Part shown: positions 1 through 7,833 of the stretch, in pieces
How positions within the stretch are numbered: the first letter of the stretch is position 1
Layout of the letters: every line of letters starts with the position of its first letter
Assembly: GCA_947441205.1 (NCBI GenBank)
Contig: CANETM010000003.1
Span: 1 to 27,531 of the forward strand
Source of the DNA: Bacteroidota bacterium
GTDB lineage: Bacteria > Bacteroidota > Bacteroidia > Chitinophagales > Chitinophagaceae
Length of the DNA stretch: 27,531 nucleotides
Direction of reading: 5' to 3'
Notes under the pieces: generated by a model
Seen by the model: the letters and a program-made list of their open reading frames with translations, nothing else
What the model was told of the DNA's origin: nothing
Database searches by the model: none
Translations under genes and position numbers: made by a program

Positions 1-3000
1 ATTCAATAAATTTGAATGAATTTTAATTTCATTATTGCCTCGGATATCTTTGAAAAGTACCTTACAATTTATTTTTATTTTTTCATAAACCGGATTTAGT
101 ATTACAACTTTTATATCATCTGTTAAAATACTTTTAACGAATTCTTTTATCTGAAATAGTAATTCGGCATCAATTATAGGAATATTATCTACATCATAAT
201 TTTCTATTTTTCCATATTTGGGTATGAGTGTAATAACTAAATCAGTTTCTTTAGATATTGATTGTTGCAAAATTGAAGTTTGCTCACCATTACCCAAACA
301 TTCAACTAATGAAATACTATTAAATTTATTCAATATTGCTTGTGAAATATCCCTTATAGTTACAAACCTATTTTTATTTCTTAGCATCTCACTTGTACGT
401 ATGTAAAATTGTTCCTCGGATTCATTTGAAGATCCTTTAAAATTTTCGAAGGGTTGAACAATATCATCAATTTCAGGCAAATCAATTAATAACTTATCAA
501 TTGAGTTTTTAGGAATTTTTAAAAATTCATTATTGTAATCAGAACCAAATGCCCTTTCAACAAGTACACCATTTATAAAAATATTTTTTAAATTCTTTTT
601 TAAATTCTTTACATTATATAGTTCTATTTTAATATAATATAAATCATCGTTTATGATTGTATTATTATTTGTAATGTCTTTGGGTATTATTAAATTAAAA
701 ATACCCGACTGCATTAAATTTTTAGTTGAATCGTTTAGAATATTCTTCGAACTAAATGGTTTCCAAGCATTATTAGAAAGATAAAACCATTGTATACTAT
801 AACTATCATTTATTATTCGTTCAGATTTTATTTCTTCTAATTCAAAATAGATATTTATTTCTTCCCCTGTAAAAATTTGATCGATACCAATTATAAATTG
901 ATTGTCAGTGTGAAAGTTGGGTAATAGTGCTTGTATCGCTTTTGAATTATTGGGATGCTTTTTTTCATATCCATATGGGTACATATGAATTAAAGAAATG
1001 TCAGTTTGTTTTTTTTGTCTTTGTAATGAATTATTTAATAACTCACTTGTTTCAAGTGTATAATCAACCGATATTGATTTTATACTTGGACTTAGTGGCT
1101 CGTTGGGTAAATCTTTCTTTCTTTTATACCATTTTGAATTATTGAATGAAATTTCTGTAAATAATTTTGTAAATAATTTATGACCAAAACCAAATAGTGG
1201 ATTTAATAAGGATAACCTAATAATTCCTTGAGAGTTTCTATTTATTAAATCTTTTTCGACTCTATCAAAATTCATATCATTAGAAAACTTGATTTTGGTA
1301 AAATCAATGGTATGTATAGTGGTTGTTGAATTCAGAAAATTAACTTTATCATCAATTCTGAATGAACTAAATAATTGAAATGATTGTTGCTCTGAAATAG
1401 AAGGCTTAAACTTTCCTTTATCTAATGAACTTATTCCAACTTGAAAAGAATTATTATCAATATTTGATTCATATTCTTTATAATAATCTTTAAAGCCATT
1501 TTCGTTAAGGGGTAAATCAAACCAATTTAATTGAATTGAGAAATTTTTAGTGTATTTATTAAATATGTTTTCATTTTGAATATCTATAAATGAATTAAGG
1601 TTTGGGCTAGCTCCAAATATTTGAAAAGGATTATCGGAACTAAGTGTGCCTAGATTGTTTCTTAAACTAATATTGGTATTGCTTTTAACAAAAACCTGAA
1701 AACCTATTCTCTCAATATTTAAATTATTAAATAGGCTATAGGCATTAAAAAATGAGTTTGGATTGACTTCAAATTTCAACATAGGAGAATTTATGTCATC
1801 TATTTCCCCATGTACTGGATTATTGTATAAATCAAAGGAAGGGTCATCATTTGATAGTTTAAAATTATATTCAATCTTATGTTCTAATAAATTATCTGGA
1901 TCAAAAGTAACTGTAAAATTTTCAAATGGCAACCAACCCTCTTTATTGGAATAATAAATTTCAAAAGCTGCCTTGAATAAATCATTTGAAAGAGTTCGAC
2001 TATCTCTTTGTGTAGTTTCTGCATATAAATTGATGAAATTTCTTAAATTATTGAATGCGTTAATTTCAAAATATAATATTACATTAAATAATCTATCTCC
2101 ATTTTGTTGAAATAATATTTTTGATCCTAGGTAAAATCCAATATTACCAATATTCATTTTTAAAGGTGAGTCGTCAGAAATAAAAGTTTGATTATTACCA
2201 AAAACTGCCATTTGATTTTTACCGATACCATCAATTGGGTTTTCAATTTCTATGCATTTTGTAAATAAACTTTTTTCAACAATCTTATTATGTGAAGTAT
2301 AGCTTAAACATAAATTAATGATTTTTTTTATTTTAGACTGGCTTATTATTACATCTTCTAAATTTTTATATACTATTGGTATGGTATCAGACTCATTATT
2401 TTCTGCAATAAATAAGTTGTCTTTTTTTAACATAAAGGAATCATAATTGATTCCAGGCATAATAACTAAGTGAACAAAGTCTTTTTGAGCAGTTTTAGGC
2501 GATTGTACTAAAATTTCTTTAAAGTAATGATCAAGGTGCCTTTTAGTTATTAAACTACTTCTTTCTTTTAACTTTAAAAATGTTTCTATGAACGCTTTGA
2601 TTAAGGCTAAATTTGGCGTAAACAGCTCATTATTTGGATTAAGAGATATTTTATTTTTTAAACTTTTTTTCTTTATTAGGACTTGATGTCGGCTTTTTCC
2701 TGCAAATTCAACAAAAAAAGTTTTTAATGTTTCAAGCCCTTTTTTTATTTTTTCAACTGGATTTATTCCGATTCGAAATATGTAAAAATCTTCATTAAAG
2801 GTTTCATTTCTGTCATTAAAAGAGGCGGGATAGAAATTAACATTCTCAATGTTATTTGACTCTTCAATCCATCGAGATAATTGAATTTTATAAAATTCAA
2901 TTTCTTCTATTAATACTGGATCAATTTTATCATCAAAGGTAAAAATATCAATAGAAAGTAAAAGTTTATAAATTTGTTCGATATCATTTAAGAAGTTTAG

Positions 3001-3348
3001 TAAAAATTCAAATAGGTGATTTAAAGTATTTTTTGATTCATTAAAATCATTAGAGTTTGTTATGCTTTCAGAAAATAAATTAAATTTTTCTCTATAGGCA
3101 TAAAAATCTATTTGTTCAAGTATTGAAAAAATAACAGTAAAGCTGGATCCATAAAATTCCTGCCAATTTCCATCAATTTTATTTTCATTATTAAAATAGT
3201 TTAAAAATTGAGCATATTTAAAACTATAATTAATTAAATCTTCATTGTTCATTTCAATAGGGTGCACATAATTCACATCTAACTCAGGCAACTTTCTGTT
3301 AATTTGAGTTAGCTTATGAAAATAATTGTTATACCTACTTCTAGTCAT
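1..3348 (-). CDS. gp6/baseplate J-like wedge protein (Afp11-like), partial at left edge
   Basis: An open frame of 1116 codons starts at ATG 3348-3346 (MTRSRYNNYF...), 8 bases after the gp25-like stop, and is still open at position 1, so the C-terminus is missing. The last 150 or so visible residues resemble the baseplate J/gp47/gp6 family: a stretch reading EEQFYIRTSEMLRNKNRFVT and, near the edge, DDIKVVVLNPVYEKIKINCK, which matches the usual C-terminal module with a P-x-Y-E-x-I/V pattern. These proteins form the baseplate wedge around the hub and trigger sheath contraction. The N-terminal 800 residues are rich in N, I, K, F and L and I recognise no domain in them. The gene looks AT-richer than the housekeeping genes to the right. 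Position in the operon (after gp25-like) supports the call. I translated most of the frame by eye, and its phase agrees at both ends. Confidence 0.85.
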   Translation of the reverse strand, partial: MTRSRYNNYFHKLTQINRKLPELDVNYVHPIEMNNEDLINYSFKYAQFLNYFNNENKIDGNWQEFYGSSFTVIFSILEQIDFYAYREKFNLFSESITNSNDFNESKNTLNHLFEFLLNFLNDIEQIYKLLLSIDIFTFDDKIDPVLIEEIEFYKIQLSRWIEESNNIENVNFYPASFNDRNETFNEDFYIFRIGINPVEKIKKGLETLKTFFVEFAGKSRHQVLIKKKSLKNKISLNPNNELFTPNLALIKAFIETFLKLKERSSLITKRHLDHYFKEILVQSPKTAQKDFVHLVIMPGINYDSFMLKKDNLFIAENNESDTIPIVYKNLEDVIISQSKIKKIINLCLSYTSHNKIVEKSLFTKCIEIENPIDGIGKNQMAVFGNNQTFISDDSPLKMNIGNIGFYLGSKILFQQNGDRLFNVILYFEINAFNNLRNFINLYAETTQRDSRTLSNDLFKAAFEIYYSNKEGWLPFENFTVTFDPDNLLEHKIEYNFKLSNDDPSFDLYNNPVHGEIDDINSPMLKFEVNPNSFFNAYSLFNNLNIERIGFQVFVKSNTNISLRNNLGTLSSDNPFQIFGASPNLNSFIDIQNENIFNKYTKNFSIQLNWFDLPLNENGFKDYYKEYESNIDNNSFQVGISSLDKGKFKPSISEQQSFQLFSSFRIDDKVNFLNSTTTIHTIDFTKIKFSNDMNFDRVEKDLINRNSQGIIRLSLLNPLFGFGHKLFTKLFTEISFNNSKWYKRKKDLPNEPLSPSIKSISVDYTLETSELLNNSLQRQKKQTDISLIHMYPYGYEKKHPNNSKAIQALLPNFHTDNQFIIGIDQIFTGEEINIYFELEEIKSERIINDSYSIQWFYLSNNAWKPFSSKNILNDSTKNLMQSGIFNLIIPKDITNNNTIINDDLYYIKIELYNVKNLKKNLKNIFINGVLVERAFGSDYNNEFLKIPKNSIDKLLIDLPEIDDIVQPFENFKGSSNESEEQFYIRTSEMLRNKNRFVTIRDISQAILNKFNSISLVECLGNGEQTSILQQSISKETDLVITLIPKYGKIENYDVDNIPIIDAELLFQIKEFVKSILTDDIKVVILNPVYEKIKINCKVLFKDIRGNNEIKIHSNLLN

Positions 3349-3356
3349 TAAATTAA

Positions 3357-3764
3357 TTATAAATTTGTCCCTTCCATTAAATAATAAGGGAATACAATAT
3401 TATGTCTAGTGTTTGTACTAATAATTGTATAATTTAATTGTAAGACAATCAATCCTTCTTGCTCATCTTGCGAAATAATTTCTATACTTTGAAATTTGAT
3501 TCTTGGCTCAAATTGAACTAAAGCATTGCCAACAATTTCTTGGATTCTAGTTACATTTCCTTTATCAAGATTTTCAAAGTTCATTCTTTTTACTGCGCAT
3601 CCAAAATTTGGATTCATTAGCCTTTCACCTGGATAGGTTCCAAGTATAATTCTAATACTATTCTCAATATCTACTTCACCGTTATCCATAATTACGGACT
3701 TTGAGTATTTATCAAACTTGGGCGGAAAACTCCAACCCGATCCTAAAAATCCTTGATTATCCAT
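3357..3764 (-). CDS. gp25-like baseplate wedge protein (Afp9-like)
   Basis: This 135-residue protein matches the gp25/lysozyme-like baseplate wedge family (GPW_gp25), which has no lysozyme activity in contractile systems and joins the sheath initiator to the wedge. The family signature is clear around residues 40-65: an IRIILGTYPGERLMNPNFGC core, with the conserved PGER and P-x-FG elements. The N-terminus (residues 1-20, with FLGSGWSFPPKFD) is also typical of eCIS gp25 proteins, where W-x-FPP precedes the fold. Length is normal for the family. It sits 6 bases downstream of the PAAR gene and 8 bases upstream of the gp6-like gene, so it is certainly co-transcribed with them. No Shine-Dalgarno is visible. 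Confidence 0.92.
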   Translation of the reverse strand: MDNQGFLGSGWSFPPKFDKYSKSVIMDNGEVDIENSIRIILGTYPGERLMNPNFGCAVKRMNFENLDKGNVTRIQEIVGNALVQFEPRIKFQSIEIISQDEQEGLIVLQLNYTIISTNTRHNIVFPYYLMEGTNL

Positions 3765-3770
3765 TTTATA

Positions 3771-4061
3771 TTATCCTATTAATACGGTGAAACATCCTAA
3801 TACAATTTTTCCACCATGTGCGCAGGCGTCACCCAATCTTGCTGCTGGCTTTCCTCCAATTTTTACAGTAGCAGATCCTTTTTGTATAGTATCCGGCGGG
3901 CCAACACATATACATTTATCGCCTTCTACCGCTGCTACCATTTTCCCAATTTTTACGGTTGAAATTCCTGGGCCAATGATTGGACCACCGACGTGAGGAA
4001 TAGGACCTGTAGTTGCATTACATAAATGTAAATCTGAAATTCTTGCTGCTGGCATTCCCAT
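3771..4061 (-). CDS. PAAR-domain spike tip protein (Afp10-like)
   Basis: A 96-residue PAAR protein, the sharp metal-binding cone that caps the VgrG-like spike. It starts MGMPAARISDLHLC and carries the family's repeated turns: HVGGPI, GKMVAAVEGDKC, GGKPAARLGDACAHGG and a final G-C-F-T-V-L-I-G. Candidate metal ligands are His12, Cys14, His23 and Cys/His residues in the CICVG and CAHGG segments. The protein ends right after the PAAR fold, so no toxin or adaptor domain is fused to the tip; cargo must be carried elsewhere, for example in the tube lumen. It lies 21 bases after the spike gene and 6 bases before gp25-like. A plus-strand frame of 69 codons over the same bases is a shadow. Confidence 0.93.
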   Translation of the reverse strand: MGMPAARISDLHLCNATTGPIPHVGGPIIGPGISTVKIGKMVAAVEGDKCICVGPPDTIQKGSATVKIGGKPAARLGDACAHGGKIVLGCFTVLIG

Positions 4062-4082
4062 TATATTCTTTTTTTAAATAAT

Positions 4083-5909
4083 TTAATTAATATTTACCAT
4101 CGCTCCTTTTATAGTTGTTTTACCTGATGCAGATACTTCGCATGAATCAACACCAGTTGCCTTAAATGCTTCTTTTGCCGTAAGGTTAACATTACCGCCT
4201 GATGCATCTATATCGTCTTTTGAACTTAAATTTATTTTAGCAGTTGCTGTTAAATTGATGCCCCCTTTTGCTTTTAAATTAATATCTTTTGCACTTGATA
4301 TTGTAACACCAGATGAACTCATGGTAATGGTGTTTTTACTTTCGTCTGATAAAACAATATTTTTATTTTTATCATCTAAGGTGATTGTATTTTTTCCCGG
4401 TGTTGTTATAGTTAATATTTTATTTTGATCATCAAAATTTATTTTCAATAAAGCTTTAGTCATAATCTGCTTTATATAATTATTTTCATCTTTAGCGGCA
4501 TTAGCAGGTTTGTTTTTCCCATATAAAGAACCAAGTACAATTGGATTTCTTGGGTCGTCTTCTAAAAAACCAACCACCACCTCGTCACCTATTTCTGGTA
4601 AGAAACCTAATCCCGCATTATTGGTTGCATAAAAATTTGAGACCCTCGCCCAAAATCCAGTTTTAACTGATGAATTGGTAGAAAGCATTACTAAAATTCT
4701 ATAAAATGATTGAGGGTCTTTTGATAATTGTTTTACAGTTCCAATTTGTAAACCATGAAAGGCTCCTGTTTGTCCAGTAGCTAGGGGATAATTAAATCCT
4801 ATTTTTTCGTGTGTGTATCTTTCATCTAAACCAAACTTTGCTGTAGTTTCCCATTTTCCATTATTTATTTCATGCGTTACTCCTGTTACAAATGCATTCC
4901 CATCAAGCTTCGCACCTACCCCAGAAATTGATATGATAGAGTTCGTAGTAATTTTGCGACCAATATCCCCAATACAGGTTACTTTTCCTTTAAAAGCAGC
5001 TAATCTTTTTCTTAATAAAATTCCACTTGCCCATGTTTTTAAATCATCTGTAGTCATTGCTGTTGATGAATTTAAATTCAAGGTTTTCTGGTTTAATTTT
5101 GCCGATAGTTTTGCTGGCGAATATTTTGAATTTCCAATACTTGACATGGAAGGTTCAACTCCAGTAGTTTTAATTGATTTCATGGTTTTTATATCCCATG
5201 AGGAGGCAGTAATACTTGTGGGTTGATTTTCGGCACTTAATTTCCCAAAAAAGGAATAAATATTACCTCCGCTAACTGTAAGGGACACTGTTGGAAAAAT
5301 AGTAGGAATAAGTGCCATGAAACAAGGTTTACCTATTTTGGTGGAAGTGCCATCCATTGAAATTAAATATCCATTGAATTCAGCTCGAGATCTGATAAAA
5401 TCCCAATCACTAATTAGTTTTTGTAACATTACCTCATAAACAAGTGAAGTTGATGTTACAGTACCTCCTCCATAGGTTGATAAAACCGATGTCATGATTG
5501 CACTATCGGTTTTTGATTGGAACTCTTTTTCTACTCTATTATAAGTTGCAGTTACTAATTTATGTTTACATAGTAAATGAATTTTAAGCGTGCCAGACTT
5601 AGAAAATTCAATTCCATGTTGAACTATTAATCCTGAAAATATTTGTGTTGGAGTAGCTTTATCAAAACCTGCTTTAATAATAATGACTCCACCGGGATCT
5701 AAATTTGTATTATCAGTGGTACTTAATTTTGTCGTGTTTTTATCGTCTCCAATTAAAATCAACTCAGCATAAGAAATTTGATTTAATTCATGATGTACAA
5801 CTAAGCTATGAACACCAACTGAAACTGGAAAGCCACCAACAGTAATGGTTACATTCACCAAACCTTTATCTATATTGGAAGGAGCTGTTGCTGTTGATAA
5901 TAAAGCCAT
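4083..5909 (-). CDS. VgrG/gp5-gp27-like spike protein (Afp8-like)
   Basis: 608 residues with the layout of the central spike. Residues 1 to about 370 form the gp27-like hub (VNVTITVGGFPV..., then a V-Y-E-V-M-L-Q-K-L-I-S-D-W-D-F-I-R-S-R-A-E stretch typical of phage late control D/VgrG proteins). Residues about 386-470 are the gp5-type OB fold (GLQIGTVKQL..., then FLPEIGDEVVVGFLEDDPRN, a hallmark of this family). Residues about 485-608 are a repetitive beta-helix of short alternating hydrophobic strands (NTITLDD, NIVLSDE, NTITMSS, DINLKAKGGINLTATAKINL...). A trimer would form the puncturing needle. No C-terminal effector extension follows the helix. The next gene is the PAAR tip; the preceding LysM gene stops 3 bases before this start. 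The start at 5909 fits the close spacing. Confidence 0.94.
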   Translation of the reverse strand: MALLSTATAPSNIDKGLVNVTITVGGFPVSVGVHSLVVHHELNQISYAELILIGDDKNTTKLSTTDNTNLDPGGVIIIKAGFDKATPTQIFSGLIVQHGIEFSKSGTLKIHLLCKHKLVTATYNRVEKEFQSKTDSAIMTSVLSTYGGGTVTSTSLVYEVMLQKLISDWDFIRSRAEFNGYLISMDGTSTKIGKPCFMALIPTIFPTVSLTVSGGNIYSFFGKLSAENQPTSITASSWDIKTMKSIKTTGVEPSMSSIGNSKYSPAKLSAKLNQKTLNLNSSTAMTTDDLKTWASGILLRKRLAAFKGKVTCIGDIGRKITTNSIISISGVGAKLDGNAFVTGVTHEINNGKWETTAKFGLDERYTHEKIGFNYPLATGQTGAFHGLQIGTVKQLSKDPQSFYRILVMLSTNSSVKTGFWARVSNFYATNNAGLGFLPEIGDEVVVGFLEDDPRNPIVLGSLYGKNKPANAAKDENNYIKQIMTKALLKINFDDQNKILTITTPGKNTITLDDKNKNIVLSDESKNTITMSSSGVTISSAKDINLKAKGGINLTATAKINLSSKDDIDASGGNVNLTAKEAFKATGVDSCEVSASGKTTIKGAMVNIN

Positions 5910-5912
5910 TAT

Positions 5913-6611
5913 TTATTTTTTTAAAGGTGGAAAAACAACTTTATCTCCTGGTAAAACATCAAAAACACTATTCATGTTGTTAACCTTTGCTAATTCTAAA
6001 TAATATTTTGAATCGCCGTAAATTTTATTTGACATTAAAGGCAAATTGTCACCAGCATTTGCAGTTCTTAAATGCGTTAAGTCTGGTGAATTAAATCCCA
6101 TCATTGACATTGCAAATGAAGGACTTGTTGTTCCGCAAATATCTATACTTAATTTAGCTCTTAGAGGAAATCCTAATGAAGAAAATAGCGTATAGTTTAC
6201 TCCAAATTTAGTACATACACCCGTAAATGAAAATGTACCCCAAGAAACTGTTATAATACTTGGAGCATGTGTGTCTGATAAAGGCTCATATAACAATGTA
6301 CGTAAAGCATTCACATATGAATTGACTGTTGGAAATAAAGACATTTCAGTACCCATTGCCAATAATATGGGGAACATAATTACCGTTTGATCAATAATTA
6401 CATCTTTCAAACTTAAAATTTGTGAGTCTGGTTTAACAAACGCCTTTTGAGATCCAGGGGCAGACATAGGAGTTATGTCTTGATATTTATTAGTATAGGC
6501 CATTTCATACCCAGTAGGATTAACTTGTGCAAACATAAACGAAAATGGTATTCCCATTTTTGCAGCAAATTGCGAAGGATATGCACTAAACATCAATTTA
6601 ACCAATGCCAT
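5913..6611 (-). CDS. LysM-domain baseplate adaptor (Afp7-like)
   Basis: 232 residues. The C-terminal 55 or so residues form a LysM-like domain (RTANAGDNLPLMSNKIYGDS, then YYLELAKVNNMNSVFDVLPG and D-K-V-V-F-P-P). In contractile injectors this protein (T4 gp53-like/Afp7) clamps the spike hub to the baseplate wedges rather than binding cell wall. The N-terminal 170 residues include an S-V-W/T-V-S-W-G-type strand (IITVSWGTFSFTGVCTKFGV) also seen in Afp7-like proteins. No signal peptide is visible, as expected for a cytoplasmically assembled particle. It lies 5 bases after the DUF5908-like stop and 3 bases before the spike start, so it is translated within the operon. An overlapping plus-strand frame at 6447-6629 is a shadow. 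Confidence 0.9.
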   Translation of the reverse strand: MALVKLMFSAYPSQFAAKMGIPFSFMFAQVNPTGYEMAYTNKYQDITPMSAPGSQKAFVKPDSQILSLKDVIIDQTVIMFPILLAMGTEMSLFPTVNSYVNALRTLLYEPLSDTHAPSIITVSWGTFSFTGVCTKFGVNYTLFSSLGFPLRAKLSIDICGTTSPSFAMSMMGFNSPDLTHLRTANAGDNLPLMSNKIYGDSKYYLELAKVNNMNSVFDVLPGDKVVFPPLKK

Positions 6612-6616
6612 GAAAA

Positions 6617-6790
6617 CTATTTATTATAAATTAATTCATCAATTTTTTCTTTCAAATCAGCAGCAATTTCACTTTTTATTTCACTCTTTATTTTCTCAAT
6701 TAATTCATCATTAATTTCAGTACCAACTACCTTGTCAGGTTTTTGTTCAATACTTGCTCTTATCACTAATTCTCTAATTTCAACTGGCAT
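6617..6790 (-). CDS. small DUF5908-like eCIS protein
   Basis: A 57-residue gene that fits exactly between tube 2 and the LysM gene. ATG is at 6790-6788 and TAG at 6619-6617, leaving 4 bases from the tube-2 stop and 5 bases to the LysM start. The protein begins MPVEIRELVIRASIEQ, matching the family of short proteins starting MP(L/V)EIRELVIKA... that sit at this position in Bacteroidota eCIS and T6SS-iv clusters (DUF5908, as I recall the name). The rest is a charged amphipathic helix (residues 25-57: NDELIEKIKSEIKSEIAADL...), likely coiled coil. Its role is not known; position suggests the afp6 slot. It is easily missed by length cut-offs. Confidence 0.88.
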   Translation of the reverse strand: MPVEIRELVIRASIEQKPDKVVGTEINDELIEKIKSEIKSEIAADLKEKIDELIYNK

Positions 6791-6794
6791 ATTA

Positions 6795-7256
6795 TTAAAA
6801 ATTTATTCTAGTAAAACCAGAGTGATGAAATTCTAAAGTCTCAAACAATATAGATGCTTCGCCTGATGGTAAAGCATTTAAAGTAGACGTTTTTAAACCA
6901 ACCGGATACATAGACATAAACATCCACGAAATAAGTATTTTGCCATTATTATCTTTCAAATTAATCATACCCGGCAATGGCATAAATGTAAATAAACTTA
7001 TTGCAAGATCCACCCAATTTAATAAACCCGATCCGCCCATCGTACCGCGTTTACATACAATTGGATCCCAGCTTGTACCCGTTGGTAATTTCACTTCTGA
7101 GGTATTCGTACCTCCCTCCTTAACAGTCTCCGTTTGAATGGTTGCATTTAATCCACTTATTTCCTGAAAAGAACAGTCAAATGGATTCATGTTTAAAGGC
7201 AAAATATTTAAAGTAAAATTATAACTTGGATATGGATATATATAACCTGTGCTCAT
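6795..7256 (-). CDS. second tail-tube protein (Afp5-like, gp19 family)
   Basis: 153 residues starting MSTGYIYPYPSYNF at ATG 7256. The family pattern of gp19-like tube proteins is visible: a start ending in YNFTLNI, then SFQEISGLNATIQTETVKEG (compare SFQEVTGLSAEAQIIEYRAG in the major tube), and a C-terminal S-I-L-F-E-T-L-E-F-H-H-S-G strand. In eCIS the second tube protein forms the first ring(s) joining hub to tube. The frame stays open upstream to 7364, but that extension runs across a terminator-like hairpin and overlaps the tube-1 gene, and its sequence (LLLVNFSVIFILLKYIFLKR) looks nothing like a tube protein, so I reject it. A 4-base gap separates it from the DUF5908-like gene. Confidence 0.9.
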   Translation of the reverse strand: MSTGYIYPYPSYNFTLNILPLNMNPFDCSFQEISGLNATIQTETVKEGGTNTSEVKLPTGTSWDPIVCKRGTMGGSGLLNWVDLAISLFTFMPLPGMINLKDNNGKILISWMFMSMYPVGLKTSTLNALPSGEASILFETLEFHHSGFTRINF

Positions 7257-7274
7257 TTGGATATATTTTAAAAA

Positions 7275-7309
7275 TAAAGTACATCTTCTTTTAAGGAAGA
7301 TGTACTTTA
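7275..7309 (-). terminator. intra-operon hairpin with U-tract (partial terminator)
   Basis: A perfect 14-bp stem (7275-7288 with 7296-7309, arm TAAAGTACATCTTC on the plus strand) and a 7-base loop. Read on the minus strand the stem is followed by TTTTT (7274-7270), the layout of an intrinsic terminator. It lies in the only long gap (76 bases) of the cluster, between tube 1 and tube 2, that is, after the two genes whose products are needed in many copies. Because the downstream genes have no clear promoter of their own, it is best read as a leaky terminator or RNA-stabilising 3' hairpin. The stem is AT-rich, so termination may be incomplete. Confidence 0.75.
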
Positions 7310-7332
7310 ACAAAATGAAAATAACACTAAAA

Positions 7333-7800
7333 TTAACTAGCAGCAGACATTGTTTCGTAAGCAATTTCTAACGATTCAATTGCCGCTTCATTTGCATCTG
7401 ATTTCATATCAGGAAGCGTAATTTTAGTAGGGAATGCATTGTTTAATACCCAACCTTGTAAATTTGCATTTGATTCATCTAATAAATGAATTGTGATTGT
7501 CTCTCTTTTGAAAGTATTCATTTTTATTGCTTCAAACATATTCCAAAGTTCAGCATCTGATTTGAACATGCCTTTTTTAAGAACAACATTCGTATATTTT
7601 TGAATACCCGGCATTTTAACAGCCGAATGTATCGGACTATCGCCTGCTCTGTATTCAATAATTTGTGCCTCAGCTGAAAGACCTGTAACTTCTTGGAAAC
7701 TTAATTGAGCACTATTCGCAAAGGTTACTTTAAATTGAAATCTAACTAAAGGCCATATGGAATCTGCACCTGTGGTTGATTGTACACTACCGTCTGCCAT
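7333..7800 (-). CDS. major tail-tube protein (Afp1/gp19-like)
   Basis: 155 residues of the T4 gp19-like tube family, the stacked hexamer that forms the inner tube loaded with cargo. Typical elements: WPLVRFQFKVTFANSAQLSF at residues 16-35, then QEVTGLSAEAQIIEYRAGDS (the V-x-G-L-x-A-E-x-x-x-x-E-Y-R-x-G motif, very conserved), VKMPGIQKYTNVVLKKGMFK around residues 62-81, and a final SLEIAYETMSAAS. Length is standard (about 140-160). It follows the sheath by 33 bases and precedes a hairpin that could cap its transcript. Expected to be produced at very high level together with the sheath. Confidence 0.95.
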   Translation of the reverse strand: MADGSVQSTTGADSIWPLVRFQFKVTFANSAQLSFQEVTGLSAEAQIIEYRAGDSPIHSAVKMPGIQKYTNVVLKKGMFKSDAELWNMFEAIKMNTFKRETITIHLLDESNANLQGWVLNNAFPTKITLPDMKSDANEAAIESLEIAYETMSAAS

Positions 7801-7833
7801 AAATATTATTTTTAATTAATGAAAAAAGATTGA

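Noticed and set aside
218..1954. Three plus-strand frames of 62-72 codons in the left region
   Set aside because: They lie antisense to the continuous gp6-like frame and have no family resemblance.
7257..7364. 36-residue N-terminal extension of the second tube protein
   Set aside because: It overlaps tube 1, crosses a terminator hairpin and has no resemblance to the tube family; the ATG at 7256 gives a family-like start.
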